DNA of 64,000 nt, from positions 1 through 64,000 of the forward strand of contig CBFGXE010000001.1 in assembly GCA_965652645.1 (NCBI GenBank). The letters run 5' to 3'. The stretch comes from ZC4RG30 sp965652645. GTDB lineage: Bacteria; Pseudomonadota; Gammaproteobacteria; Steroidobacterales; Steroidobacteraceae. This document shows positions 9,005 through 17,527 of the stretch, in pieces (position 1 is the first letter of the stretch; the number at the start of each line of letters is the position of its first letter). Both the position numbers and the translations under genes were made by a program. The notes beneath the pieces were generated by a model. The model saw nothing but the letters and a program-made list of their open reading frames with translations, made no database searches and had not been told where the DNA came from.

Positions 9005-9277
9005 GTGGCGAACACCAAGTCGGCCGAAAAAGCAGCACGGCAAGCGGTCAAGCATCGCATCGCCAACGTGGCCAACCGCTCGCGCCTGCGCACTGCCATC
9101 CGCAAGGCCACCGAGGCCGCCGCCGGTGGCAACAAGGAATCCGCCACCACCGCCCTGCGGGAGGCCACCCCGATCATCGACTCGATGGTCAACAAGGGCC
9201 TGATCCACCGCAACAAGGCTGCCCGGCACAAGAGCCGCCTCGCCGCCCGCATCAAGGCCGCAAGCGCCGCCAAGTAG
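9005..9277 (+). CDS. rpsT: 30S ribosomal protein S20
   Basis: S20 is a small, basic, all-helical protein that binds 16S rRNA early in 30S assembly. The 90-residue sequence MANTKSAEKAARQAVKHRIA matches the family from its first residue, which fixes the start at a GTG codon. Non-AUG starts are typical of this gene; in E. coli the UUG start is part of translational autoregulation by S20, so the GTG here may serve the same purpose. It is a single-gene unit divergent from murJ and ends at a strong hairpin shared with convergent obgE. Confidence 0.96.
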   Translation: MANTKSAEKAARQAVKHRIANVANRSRLRTAIRKATEAAAGGNKESATTALREATPIIDSMVNKGLIHRNKAARHKSRLAARIKAASAAK

Positions 9278-9301
9278 ATCGGCCCAAGGCTCAAGACCGA
9301 T

Positions 9302-9326
9302 ACAGGCCCGCCGCGCGCGGGCCTGT
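9302..9326. terminator. Bidirectional hairpin terminator between rpsT and obgE
   Basis: A perfect 10-bp stem (9302-9311 with 9317-9326) with a 5-base loop lies between the two convergent stop codons; on the + strand it is followed by TCATTT. It ends one base before the obgE stop codon and can serve both directions. The U-tract is weak. Confidence 0.65.
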
Positions 9327-10571
9327 TCATTTGCGGCTGCGGGAATTGCGCCGGGCGGGGGCACGGCGTGGTGATTTCTTGCTGCCCGGGGCAGCCTTCT
9401 TGCTGGCTACCCGGAGGGAAGTGCTGGAGCGGGTCCGGACGGTGGAGGAAGCCTTTGCCTTCGACCTGGGCTTCGCCTTCGACTTCGCCACCTTCTTTTC
9501 CTTCCTGGCCGGCGCGGCAGGCATTTCGAAAGTGCCCCGCACCCCGGCCGGCTCGCCCGCGGCGACGGCCTCCAGCAATTCCATGATCGCGCGGCACAGC
9601 TCACGCGTGCCCTCGCCGGTGGCACCGGATAACAGGAATACAGGTCCGGTGAACTTCAGTCCCTGCACGATGCGTCCGGCGCGCTCGCGCGCTTCCTCCG
9701 GCAGCAGCAGGTCCATCTTGTTCAGCACCAGCCAGCGCGGCTTGGCGGCCAGCTCCGGGTCATAGTTCTTCAGCTCCTGCACGATGGCGCGCGCGTCTCG
9801 CACCGGATCGGCCTCCGGATCCAGCGGCGCGATGTCGATCAGGTGCAGCAGCACGCGCGTGCGCTGCAGGTGCTTCAGGAATCGGTGGCCAAGCCCCGCC
9901 CCCTCCGCGGCCCCCTCGATCAGGCCCGGGATGTCGGCCATCACGAAGCTGCGATGCTCGCCCACGTCGACCACGCCCAGGTTCGGGTACAGCGTGGTGA
10001 AGGGATAGTCGGCCACACGGGGGCGCGCCGCGGACACCGCGCGGATCAGCGTGGACTTGCCGGCATTGGGCAGACCCAGCAGGCCCACGTCCGCGATCAC
10101 CTTCATCTCGAATGTCAGCGTGCGCCGCTCGCCCGGCAATCCCGGCCCGAATTGCCGCGGTGCGCGGTTGGTGCTGGACTTGAAGCGCGCGTTGCCGAAA
10201 CCACCCTTGCCGCCCTGGGCCACCTTCAGCAGCTGGCCGGCGGTCTTCAGGTCGCCCAGTTCCTCGCCTGTGTCCGCATCGGTGACCGTGGTGCCGGCGG
10301 GCACGTCGATATAAAGGTCTTCTCCGCCGCGCCCCGTGCAGTCGTTGCCCGACCCGCCCTCGCCGTTCCTGGCACGGTAGGTGCGCTGGATGCGGAAATC
10401 CGCCAGCGTGTTGATGCCTTCCTTCGCGCGCAACCACACGCTGCCGCCCATTCCGCCATCGCCGCCGTCGGGGCCGCCGAACGGGATGAACTTCTCGCGG
10501 CGGAAGCTCACGCAGCCGCGTCCGCCGTTGCCGGCCTGCACCTTGACGGTGGCTTCATCGACGAACTTCAT
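9327..10571 (-). CDS. obgE: Obg-family GTPase ObgE/CgtA
   Basis: This essential ribosome-associated GTPase is linked to 50S maturation and the stringent response. The 414 residues comprise an N-terminal glycine-rich Obg fold (about 1-158), then a G domain with GLPNAGKST (G1), DIPG (G3), NKMD (G4) and a SGATGEG G5 region. The C-terminal tail after about residue 345 is Lys/Arg/Ser/Ala-rich and low-complexity, longer than and different from the acidic tail of E. coli ObgE. It is last in rplU-rpmA-obgE, 70 bases after rpmA. Confidence 0.96.
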   Translation of the reverse strand: MKFVDEATVKVQAGNGGRGCVSFRREKFIPFGGPDGGDGGMGGSVWLRAKEGINTLADFRIQRTYRARNGEGGSGNDCTGRGGEDLYIDVPAGTTVTDADTGEELGDLKTAGQLLKVAQGGKGGFGNARFKSSTNRAPRQFGPGLPGERRTLTFEMKVIADVGLLGLPNAGKSTLIRAVSAARPRVADYPFTTLYPNLGVVDVGEHRSFVMADIPGLIEGAAEGAGLGHRFLKHLQRTRVLLHLIDIAPLDPEADPVRDARAIVQELKNYDPELAAKPRWLVLNKMDLLLPEEARERAGRIVQGLKFTGPVFLLSGATGEGTRELCRAIMELLEAVAAGEPAGVRGTFEMPAAPARKEKKVAKSKAKPRSKAKASSTVRTRSSTSLRVASKKAAPGSKKSPRRAPARRNSRSRK

Positions 10572-10592
10572 GCAGCGGTCTCCACAGACGCA

Positions 10593-10615
10593 AACCCCGG
10601 CACTGGGCCGGGGTT
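10593..10615 (-). terminator. Hairpin between rpmA and obgE, possible attenuator
   Basis: A 9-bp perfect stem (10593-10601 with 10607-10615) with a 5-base loop lies in the 70-base gap between rpmA and obgE. It could reduce transcription from the abundant ribosomal protein genes into obgE, or stabilise the upstream mRNA. There is no U-run on the transcribed strand, so strong termination is unlikely. Confidence 0.45.
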
Positions 10616-10641
10616 CACTTCAATCACGATGCGATTGCGGT

Positions 10642-10911
10642 TCAGTTCGTCGCGGTGGAAGGCACCACGCTCACGAAGGTGTGGCCACGCGGCCCCTTCT
10701 TCCTGAACTCCACCTTGCCCTCGACCAGCGCGAAGAGCGTGTGGTCGGTGCCGGTGCCCACGTTCAGGCCCGCGCGCATCGGCGTGCCACGCTGGCGCAC
10801 CAGGATGTTGCCGGCCAGCACGTGCTCGCCGCCGAAGCGCTTCACGCCCAGGCGCTTGCTGTGGGATTCGCGGCCGTTGCGGGTGCTGCCGCCTGCTTTC
10901 TTGTGTGCCAT
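10642..10911 (-). CDS. rpmA: 50S ribosomal protein L27
   Basis: L27 is an 89-residue basic protein whose N-terminal tail reaches the peptidyl transferase centre. The sequence begins MAHKKAGGSTRNGRES, exactly the mature proteobacterial form with no Firmicutes-type cleavable extension. It follows rplU by 14 bases, and the pair makes up two linked large-subunit proteins. Confidence 0.98.
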   Translation of the reverse strand: MAHKKAGGSTRNGRESHSKRLGVKRFGGEHVLAGNILVRQRGTPMRAGLNVGTGTDHTLFALVEGKVEFRKKGPRGHTFVSVVPSTATN

Positions 10912-10925
10912 GGAAAAACTGCTCC

Positions 10926-11234
10926 TTAAGCGATGCCGGTGATCTTCACCAGCGTGTACTGCTGGCGATGGTTGCCACCACGGCGGTAGTGCTTGCGGCG
11001 ACGGAACTTCACGATCACCTTCTTCTCGCCCTGGCCATGGCTCTCGACGGTGGCGCTCACCTTGGCGCCATCAACCAGGGGCTTGCCCAGCTTGATGTTG
11101 CTGCCGTCGGCCACGAGCAGGACTTTGTCGAAGGACACGGTCGAGCCCGGCTCGGCGTCGAGTTTCTCGACCTTGAGCAGGCTGTCTTTTTCGACCCGGT
11201 ACTGCTTGCCACCGGTGGCGATCACGGCGTACAT
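10926..11234 (-). CDS. rplU: 50S ribosomal protein L21
   Basis: This 102-residue protein starts MYAVIATGGKQYRVEKD, the invariant L21 N-terminus, and has the basic KFRRRKHYRR segment that contacts 23S rRNA. The ATG at 11234 is chosen over an in-frame extension of 16 codons because the family begins at MYAV. It is first gene of rplU-rpmA-obgE, divergent from ispB; both promoters must lie in 11235-11403. Confidence 0.98.
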   Translation of the reverse strand: MYAVIATGGKQYRVEKDSLLKVEKLDAEPGSTVSFDKVLLVADGSNIKLGKPLVDGAKVSATVESHGQGEKKVIVKFRRRKHYRRGGNHRQQYTLVKITGIA

Positions 11235-11403
11235 CTGGATGAGGGCTCCGAACGGAAAGGCCGCGCATTCTAATGGCGGCACCTCCCCGGGTCAAACGGG
11301 ATCTGGCAGGGTTTTTCCCGGGCAAACAGCCACTTGGCCTCAGTGCGCCCGGCGGGCCTGATACCATCTGGCCCCTCATTTCAAGGGGTTGCGGAAGGGC
11401 CGG

Positions 11404-12399
11404 ATGACGCTGGAAGAGATTCGGGGGCTGGTGGCCGGGGAGCTGGCAGCCGTGGACGCGGTCATCCGCACCCGCCTGGGCAGCACGGTGCCCCTGGTCA
11501 GCCAGGTGGCCGAGCACATCGTGGCCGGCGGCGGCAAGCGCCTTCGGCCGCTGGTGGTGGTGCTGGCGGCCCATGCGGCGGCGGCCGGGCGCCCCCTTGC
11601 CGGCCAGCACCACATCGAGGCGGCCGGCTTCATCGAGTTCATCCACACCGCCACCCTGCTGCACGACGACGTGGTTGACCACTCCTCCATGCGCCGGGGG
11701 CGCGACACCGCCAATGCACTGTTCGGCAACGAGGCCAGCGTGCTGGTCGGGGATTTTGTCTATTCCCGCGCCTTCCAGATGATGGCGGCCATCGGCGTGC
11801 AGCGCGTGATGGAGATCATGGCCGAGGCCACCAACGTGATCGCCGAGGGCGAGGTGCTGCAGCTGATGAACGCGCAGGACCCGGACACCACGGAAGACCG
11901 CTACCTGCAGGTCATCCACCGCAAGACGGCGAAGCTGTTCGAGGCGGGCGCTGAAGTCGCTGCCGTGCTGTCGGGGGCCACCGTTGAAACCCAGCGTGCG
12001 CTGGCGGCCTACGGCCGGCACCTGGGCACGGCCTTCCAGCTCATCGATGATGTGCTGGATTACCGCTCGGATCCGGCCACACGCGGCAAGAACCTGGGCG
12101 AGGACCTCTCCGAGGGGAAGATGACGCTGCCGCTGATCCACGCGCTGCGGAAAGCCGCGGACGCGGATCGTCAACTCATCCGCTCGGCCATTGAGCACGC
12201 CGGGGACGAAAGCGCCCCCGACCCCGACCTGGCCCGCATCGTGGCCTGCATCGAGGCCAGCGGCGGCATTGAATACACCCGCGAGCGGGCGCTGCGGGAA
12301 TCCCGTGCGGCCGTGGAGGTGCTGGCTGCCGTGCCGGATACGCCCCACCGGCGGGCGCTGGCCGCGCTGGCCGAAGTGGCCGTGGGGCGGGACCGCTGA
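11404..12399 (+). CDS. ispB: Polyprenyl (octaprenyl) diphosphate synthase
   Basis: This all-trans prenyltransferase elongates farnesyl diphosphate with IPP to make the quinone side chain. The 331-residue protein has both Asp-rich motifs: LLHDDVVDHSSMRRG (first, FARM) and QLIDDVLDYR (second, SARM), plus GGGKRLRP near the N-terminus. The ATG at 11404 fits the family start; a TTG five codons upstream is also in frame. Octaprenyl specificity is inferred from the conserved position opposite rplU-rpmA in Gammaproteobacteria. Confidence 0.94.
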   Translation: MTLEEIRGLVAGELAAVDAVIRTRLGSTVPLVSQVAEHIVAGGGKRLRPLVVVLAAHAAAAGRPLAGQHHIEAAGFIEFIHTATLLHDDVVDHSSMRRGRDTANALFGNEASVLVGDFVYSRAFQMMAAIGVQRVMEIMAEATNVIAEGEVLQLMNAQDPDTTEDRYLQVIHRKTAKLFEAGAEVAAVLSGATVETQRALAAYGRHLGTAFQLIDDVLDYRSDPATRGKNLGEDLSEGKMTLPLIHALRKAADADRQLIRSAIEHAGDESAPDPDLARIVACIEASGGIEYTRERALRESRAAVEVLAAVPDTPHRRALAALAEVAVGRDR

Positions 12400-12483
12400 A
12401 GGAGTCCGCTGCCGCCGGCCGCCAGTGTGTGACGCCCCGTGACAGGCACAGGCCGGTCGCTTAAACTCCCGCGCCCACGCTGT

Positions 12484-12560
12484 CGGGATGTAGCTCAGCC
12501 TGGTAGAGCACTACGTTCGGGACGTAGGTGTCGGAGGTTCAAATCCTCTCATCCCGACCA
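12484..12560 (+). tRNA. tRNA-Pro (anticodon CGG)
   Basis: This is a full 77-base cloverleaf: acceptor CGGGATG pairs with CATCCCG, the D arm has AGCTCAGCCTGGTAGAGC, the anticodon stem CTACG/CGTAG encloses loop TTCGGGA, and the T arm has GGTTCAAATCC. The anticodon CGG (12518-12520) reads CCG, a frequent codon in this GC-rich genome. The discriminator A and CCA end are encoded. Confidence 0.97.
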
Positions 12561-12614
12561 CTTCACACGGTCTTCCCGTTCGCCAATTGCCCCACACGGA
12601 AGAAGGAGCACCTC

Positions 12615-12974
12615 ATGGCCGGCTACGTTGACGGATTTATCCTGGCCGTTCCGAAGAAAAATCGCGCCGACTACATGCGCATGGCGCGCCTGGGCCGCAA
12701 GGTCTGGCTGGAACATGGCGCGCTGGAGTACCACGAAAGCGTGGCCGAGGACGTGAAACCGGGCAAGGTCACCTCCTTCCCGCAGGCCGTGAAGCTGAAG
12801 AAGGGCGAGGAGGTCTGGTTCTCCTGGGTCGTCTACAAGTCCCGCAGGCACCGCGACCAGGTGCTGAAGAAAGTCATGGCCGATCCCCGGATGAACAACA
12901 TCGATCCGAAGAAGATGCCCTTCGACATGACGCGCATGGTCTGGGGCGGCTTCGAACTGAAGGTCACCGGCTGA
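12615..12974 (+). CDS. DUF1428 family protein
   Basis: This 119-residue cytosolic protein starts MAGYVDGFILAVPKKNRADY. It has the conserved EHGALEYHE and DDV-like region (here EDVKPGKVTSF), then VYKSRRHRD and MADPRM, as in YbaA-like DUF1428 proteins with a ferredoxin-like dimeric alpha/beta barrel fold. The function is unknown. A good ribosome site (AAGGAG, about 10 bases upstream) supports the ATG at 12615. It follows tRNA-Pro by 54 bases and could be read from the tRNA transcript. Confidence 0.85.
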   Translation: MAGYVDGFILAVPKKNRADYMRMARLGRKVWLEHGALEYHESVAEDVKPGKVTSFPQAVKLKKGEEVWFSWVVYKSRRHRDQVLKKVMADPRMNNIDPKKMPFDMTRMVWGGFELKVTG

Positions 12975-13025
12975 CGCCTGGAACAAATGGCTTGAGCCGG
13001 CGGGCAATGCCCCGGAACGGCGCGG

Positions 13026-13523
13026 CTACAGCACCGCCAGCGCCGCAGCGTAATCCGGCTCGTCCTTGATCTCGCCCACCAGCTGGCTGTGCAGTACCTG
13101 GTTGTTCGCGTCGAGCACGACCACGGCCCGTGCAGCCAGGCCTTCCAGGGGACCGTCCGCGATCTCCACGCCATAGTCCTGCAGGAACTGCCGGCCGCGC
13201 ATCAGCGACAGCGTCACCACGTTCTCCAGGCCCTCGGCGGCACAGAAGCGGCTCTGCGCGAATGGCAGGTCGGCAGAGATGCACAGCACCACCGTGTCAG
13301 GCAGCCCGCTGGCGGTGGCATTGAACTTGCGCACCGACGTGGCGCAGGTGGGCGTGTCGATGCTCGGGAAGATGTTGAGGATCTTGCGCTTGCCGGCCCA
13401 GGTGTCGAGCCCGGCGCTGGAAAGGTCCTTGGCCACCAGCTTGAATGACGGGACCGTTGCGCCCTTCGCGGGAAACTTTCCCGTAACCGCAACAGGCTTT
13501 CCACCCAGGGTGACAGTCGACAT
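13026..13523 (-). CDS. tpx: Thiol peroxidase (Tpx, atypical 2-Cys peroxiredoxin)
   Basis: Tpx reduces hydrogen and alkyl peroxides with electrons from thioredoxin. The 165-residue protein starts MSTVTLGGKPVAVTGKFP. The peroxidatic Cys lies in SIDTPTCATSVRKF and the resolving Cys in RFCAAEGLENV, the spacing of the Tpx subfamily. The start at 13523 is preceded by AAGGAGAG. The frame stays open upstream, but that stretch is antisense to the next gene and not real. Confidence 0.96.
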   Translation of the reverse strand: MSTVTLGGKPVAVTGKFPAKGATVPSFKLVAKDLSSAGLDTWAGKRKILNIFPSIDTPTCATSVRKFNATASGLPDTVVLCISADLPFAQSRFCAAEGLENVVTLSLMRGRQFLQDYGVEIADGPLEGLAARAVVVLDANNQVLHSQLVGEIKDEPDYAAALAVL

Positions 13524-13652
13524 CGCACTCTCCTTGTGAGGAACGCCCCGGGAGGGGCAGGCGGGGCATCTTACAGGCGTGCGGGCCATGCCGCGTTGAA
13601 TCCGCATTCGCCGTGGCCTAGGCTCGGGCTTCGCCGTCAAACGGGAGCAGCC

Positions 13653-14129
13653 ATGAGCATCGTGAAGCTGCAGGTCAATGGCTCGTCGCGCGAGGTCGAC
13701 GTCGATCCCTCCACGCCCCTGCTCTACGTTCTGCGAAACGACCTGGACCTGAAGGGTCCCCGGTTCGGTTGCGGGCTCGGGCAATGCAGCACCTGCGCGG
13801 TGATCATCGATGGCGCCGCCGTGCGTTCCTGCATCACGCCGGTGTCGGCCGTGCGCGGGGAAATCACCACGCTGGAGGGCCTGTCGAAGGATGGCCGCCT
13901 GCACCCGCTGCAGCAGGCCTGGATCGACGAGCAGGCCGCGCAATGCGGTTACTGCCAGAACGGGCAGATCATGACCGCCAAGGCGCTGCTCGACCGCAAC
14001 CCGGATCCCTCCGATGCCGAGATCCGGGCGGCGATGGATGGTGCCCTGTGCCGCTGCATGACCTACTACCGGGTGCAGGCTGCCATCCGGCGCTTCGTGC
14101 GTGGCCGCGGCGCGGCGACATCGACATGA
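13653..14129 (+). CDS. (2Fe-2S)-binding small subunit of a xanthine oxidase-family enzyme (IorA-like)
   Basis: This 158-residue protein carries two [2Fe-2S] clusters. The plant-type N-terminal motif is RFGCGLGQCSTCAV with a later RSC, and the C-terminal four-helix motif is CGYCQNGQ plus LCRCMTYYR. It is the electron-transfer subunit of isoquinoline 1-oxidoreductase/aldehyde oxidase-type molybdenum hydroxylases. The start is chosen at MSIVKLQVNG, where the family begins. It overlaps the next gene by 4 bases (ATGA). Because the partner is disrupted, this subunit is probably an orphan. Confidence 0.9.
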   Translation: MSIVKLQVNGSSREVDVDPSTPLLYVLRNDLDLKGPRFGCGLGQCSTCAVIIDGAAVRSCITPVSAVRGEITTLEGLSKDGRLHPLQQAWIDEQAAQCGYCQNGQIMTAKALLDRNPDPSDAEIRAAMDGALCRCMTYYRVQAAIRRFVRGRGAATST

Positions 14130-15330
14130 GCGTGCGGTTTCCAGCTGCGGTGGAAGCGGCGGTGCGTGCGGCGCATCCCCTTTCACGGCGCGGCTTTCTG
14201 GCGGCCTCGGGCGCCGTGGTGGTGGGAATGGGCGCGGTACTGCGCGCGGCGGAAGCCGCTGCGCCCGCTGCGGCCAATGCAGGCACAGCGCCACCCGCCG
14301 GCCCCTATCCCGACCCGGATTTCCTGCAGCTTGATACCTGGATCGTCATCCACCCCGACAACACAGCCACCTTCTTCGTCGGCAAGACCGATGGTGGCCA
14401 GGGCACGGGCACGGCCTTCCGCCAGATGATGTGCGACGAGCTGGACATCGCCTATGACCGCACGCGCCTGGTGATGGGCAGCACGGACATCACGCCCGAC
14501 CAGGGCGGCTCCGGCGGCTCGGATGCCGTCGAGCGCGACGGCTGGCCCATGCGCCGCGTCGCAGCCGAGGCGCGCCGCGTGCTGCTTGACCTTGGCGCCC
14601 GCCACCTCGGCACCGACGTGGGCCTGCTGGCCGTGGCCAATGCCACCATCTCGCTGCGGTCGGACCCGGCACGGCGGGTCACCTATGCCCAGCTGGTCGG
14701 CGGCAGGCGCTTCAACGTTGCCCTGAGCGGACGCAACGTGGATGCCACCACGGGCCAGGCCGCCGTGAAGGCAGTGCAGGAACTGCGCGTGGTCGGGCAG
14801 GCCATGCCGCGTTCCGCAAGGCGCGCTCCATTGCCGTGGTGGAAGCGGCGGCCAGGGCCTTTGGCTGGGATGCCCGTCCCTCGCCCCGGCCGCGCAATGC
14901 CAGCGGCGACGTGCTTGCCGGGCGCGGCATCGCCTACACCTACCGCAGCAACACCATTGCCGCGGTGGTCGCCGAAGTGGAAGTCAACCGCCGTACCGGC
15001 CGGGTCTGGGTGAAGCGCCTGGTCTGTGCCCATGACTGCGGGCTGGTCATCAACCCCACGGGGCTGCAGCACACGGTGGAGTGCGGCATGCTGCACGCAC
15101 TCAGTCGTGCGCTATGGGAAGAAGTGCAGTTCGACAACCAGAAGGTTATCGTGAACGGCGATCCGGTCCCGCACCGCCCCGACCTGCCGCACTACGGCGC
15201 CGGAGAATGCAGCCACAAGCCGGTGATCGCCGCGGTGGCCAATGCCGTGCACGACGCCACGGGCTTGCGGCTGCGACGGGCACCGTTCCGCCCCGAGCGC
15301 GTGCTGGCGGCGATGCGGGCCGGCACCTAG
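14126..15330 (+). pseudogene. Disrupted molybdopterin-binding large subunit (IorB-like), internal deletion and frame change
   Basis: Two pieces of one gene lie in different frames. Codons from 14126 to about 14811 encode the N-terminus: a twin-arginine signal (SRRGFLAASG) and the first domain (LDTWIVIHPDNTATFFVGKTDGGQGT is split over family motifs), ending at VVGQAMPR. From about 14812 the frame shifts and gives FRKARSIAVVEAAARAFGW to the C-terminus, with DCGLVINP and the catalytic-Glu motif GAGE. A normal large subunit is about 700-780 residues; here about 400 codons remain, so roughly 300 or more codons, including most Mo-cofactor contacts, are missing. A second small in-frame loss near 15150-15180 is possible (RPDLPHYGAGE follows too closely). 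The enzyme cannot be functional. Confidence 0.85.
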
Positions 15331-15371
15331 AATGGCCTGACAACAATGGGGGAGTCTCCCAGAGGAAGACC

Positions 15372-16358
15372 ATGAAACGCATGCAGATCGGAAGGACTTC
15401 GTTGCTGCTGGCGGCCCTGGCCGTCGCTTCTTTCGCCCACGCCGCCCAACCCGCCGGGGCGCCCCCGGGAATGGGACCGCCTCCGGGAATGGGCGGGGCA
15501 CCGCGGGGTGGTGGTCCTGGTGGATTCGGTGGCGCCCCCACCGAGGCCCTGCCCGCTGCAGAGGTGCCCGCTGCCGTCGCCATGGCGCGGCCCACCGAGC
15601 AGGAAGTTGCACAGGTGCGCGCCACGCTTGAGCGCCTGGCCTCCAGCGACCAGGGCGCGCTGCTGAAGAAGTACCCGGACCTGGTGCAGGTGGTACCGCC
15701 GCGCCCGGTGAACAGCGCCATCATTCCGCAGCTGTCCGGCGGGTTCGTGTCCAGGCACGAGGACAACCTGAAGGTCGCCGCCGCGGGCAACATCGAGCTG
15801 CTGCTGATGGGAGACTCGATCACTGACTGGTGGCGCACCGAGACCGGCAACAACGCCGGCAAGGCCGTGCTCGACAAGAACTTCGGCCACTGGAAGATCG
15901 CCAACTTCGGCATCGCCGGCGACACCACGCAGGGCGTGCTTTATCGCCTGAAGAAGGGCGAGGGCAAGGGCTTCAGCCCGCGCGCCGTGATGCTGATGAT
16001 CGGCACCAACAACACCGGCCGCAACACCTCCGCGGAGATCGCCGAGGGCATCGGTGCCGTGGTGCTGCAGCTGCGGCGCGACTTCCCGCAGGCGAAGATC
16101 CTGCTGCTGGGCGTGTTCCCGCGCGGTGCCGCGGCCAACGATCCCATCCGCGAGACCATCGCCGACATCAACCGTCGCATCTCGAAGCTGCACGACGGCA
16201 CGAACGTGCACTACCTGGACATCAGCGCGAAGTTCCTGGACGCCCAGGGCAACATCCCGCGTGACGTGATGGCAGATGCCCTGCATCCCACCACCAAGGG
16301 TTACGAGATCTGGGCCGAAGCGGTGAAGGAACCCCTCACCCGCCTGATGGCGCGCTGA
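15372..16358 (+). CDS. Secreted SGNH/GDSL-family hydrolase
   Basis: This 328-residue protein has a signal peptide (cleavage near AHA-AQ, residue 23), then a Gly/Pro-rich linker (about 25-55) and a C-terminal SGNH hydrolase domain. Block I is LMGDSITDWW with the catalytic Ser, block II FGIAGDTT with Gly, block III MIGTNNTG with Asn, and block V DALHPTTKGY with Asp and His. The closest arrangement is the platelet-activating-factor acetylhydrolase-like or acylhexosaminidase-side group acting on esters outside the cytoplasm; the substrate is unknown. The ATG at 15372 follows GAGGAAG. Confidence 0.87.
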   Translation: MKRMQIGRTSLLLAALAVASFAHAAQPAGAPPGMGPPPGMGGAPRGGGPGGFGGAPTEALPAAEVPAAVAMARPTEQEVAQVRATLERLASSDQGALLKKYPDLVQVVPPRPVNSAIIPQLSGGFVSRHEDNLKVAAAGNIELLLMGDSITDWWRTETGNNAGKAVLDKNFGHWKIANFGIAGDTTQGVLYRLKKGEGKGFSPRAVMLMIGTNNTGRNTSAEIAEGIGAVVLQLRRDFPQAKILLLGVFPRGAAANDPIRETIADINRRISKLHDGTNVHYLDISAKFLDAQGNIPRDVMADALHPTTKGYEIWAEAVKEPLTRLMAR

Positions 16359-16368
16359 GGCGCCGCCT

Positions 16369-16396
16369 GCCGCGCGTCCCCCCCGGGGCGCGCGGC
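16369..16396 (+). terminator. GC-rich hairpin after the SGNH hydrolase gene
   Basis: An 8-bp stem GCCGCGCG (16369-16376) pairs with CGCGCGGC (16389-16396), extended inward by CCC/GGG pairs, 11 bases after the stop codon and followed by CTTATTG. It separates this gene from the convergent radical SAM gene. Confidence 0.6.
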
Positions 16397-16407
16397 CTTA
16401 TTGCCGC

Positions 16408-17502
16408 CTAGAATCCCAGGTTCATCTGGCTGCCCCGCGAAGGTGGCCTGAACTGCGTTGTATCGAGCTCCACCCGGTTGCCGGTGGAGAGACCCAGCCT
16501 GCGGCAGGCCAGGCGGAAGCGATCGCGCAGGAGCTGCGCCCACACGCCGGTGCCGCACATGCGCTCGCCGAACTTCGCGGTGTTGTCATGCCCTCCCCGC
16601 GTGCCCTGCACCAGCGACATCACGTGGTCGGCACGGTCGGGCATGTGGGTATGCAGCCACTGGCGGAACAGGTCGGCCACCTCCAGCGGCAGCCGCAGCA
16701 GCACGTAGCCTGCTTCCGTGGCACCGGCCTCCGCGACACGCTCGAGGATGGCCTCCAGTTCGCTGTCGTTGACGGCGGGAATGATGGGCGCGGCGAGCAC
16801 GCCCACCGGCACACCCGCCTCCCGCAGCGCACGGATGGCATGCAGCCGCCCTGCCGCCGAGGCGGACCGTGGCTCGAGCTTGCGCTTCAGGTCCGGATCG
16901 AGCGTGGTCATGCTCAGCACCACGCTTACCAGCCGGCGCCCGGCCATCTGCGACAGCAACTCCAGGTCGCGCAGCAGCAGCACGCTGCGGGTGGTGATTG
17001 CGACCGGGTGTCGGGTTTCGGCCAGCACCTCGAGGATGGAACGCGTGATGCCCAGCTGCCGCTCCGCCGGCTGGTAAGGGTCGGTGTTGGAGCCCAGCAT
17101 GATGAACCTGCACCTGTAGCCGGGGCGGGAAAGCTCTTCCCTCAGGACGGCAGCTGCGTCGGGCTTGTAGACCAGCTTCGTTTCGAAATCGAGCCCCGGG
17201 GACATGCCCAGGTAGGCATGCGTTGGACGCGCGTAACAGAAAATGCATCCATGGCTGCATCCCCTGTAGGGATTGATCGACTGCTCGAAGAGGATGTCCG
17301 GCGAATCATTGCGCGCGATGACGCTGCGGCTGCGATCGATGATCAGCTGCGTCTCGATCGACTCCGCGGGCTCTTCCTGGAACCAGCCGTCATCAATGGC
17401 CTCGACATGCGCCTTGTCGAAGCGGTTCGCGGGATTGGAGAGCGCCCCTCGGCCCTTGATGCCGGAGGGCGGCAGGCGGGAAGACATGCCGAGACTGTAC
17501 AT
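16408..17502 (-). CDS. PA0069-family radical SAM protein
   Basis: This 364-residue protein has the radical SAM cluster motif RGCSHGCIFCYAR (CxxxCxxC, near residue 81), binding a [4Fe-4S] cluster and SAM. It then has the SPB-photolyase-like segment FIMLGSNTDPYQPAE that marks the PA0069/Rv2578c group. The biochemical reaction of this family is not established. There are two plausible starts, ATG 17502 (MYSLGM) or ATG 17487 (MSSRLPPSG); neither has a clear ribosome site. Confidence 0.85.
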   Translation of the reverse strand: MYSLGMSSRLPPSGIKGRGALSNPANRFDKAHVEAIDDGWFQEEPAESIETQLIIDRSRSVIARNDSPDILFEQSINPYRGCSHGCIFCYARPTHAYLGMSPGLDFETKLVYKPDAAAVLREELSRPGYRCRFIMLGSNTDPYQPAERQLGITRSILEVLAETRHPVAITTRSVLLLRDLELLSQMAGRRLVSVVLSMTTLDPDLKRKLEPRSASAAGRLHAIRALREAGVPVGVLAAPIIPAVNDSELEAILERVAEAGATEAGYVLLRLPLEVADLFRQWLHTHMPDRADHVMSLVQGTRGGHDNTAKFGERMCGTGVWAQLLRDRFRLACRRLGLSTGNRVELDTTQFRPPSRGSQMNLGF

Positions 17503-17527
17503 GCATACAGTATCGGTGGCAACCGCC

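Noticed and set aside
13769..15013. Single long plus-strand frame that seems to bridge the Fe-S and Mo subunits
   Set aside because: Its first part is out of frame with the real Fe-S protein and its last part is out of frame with the C-terminal Mo piece. Only the part from 14126 to about 14811 is genuine.
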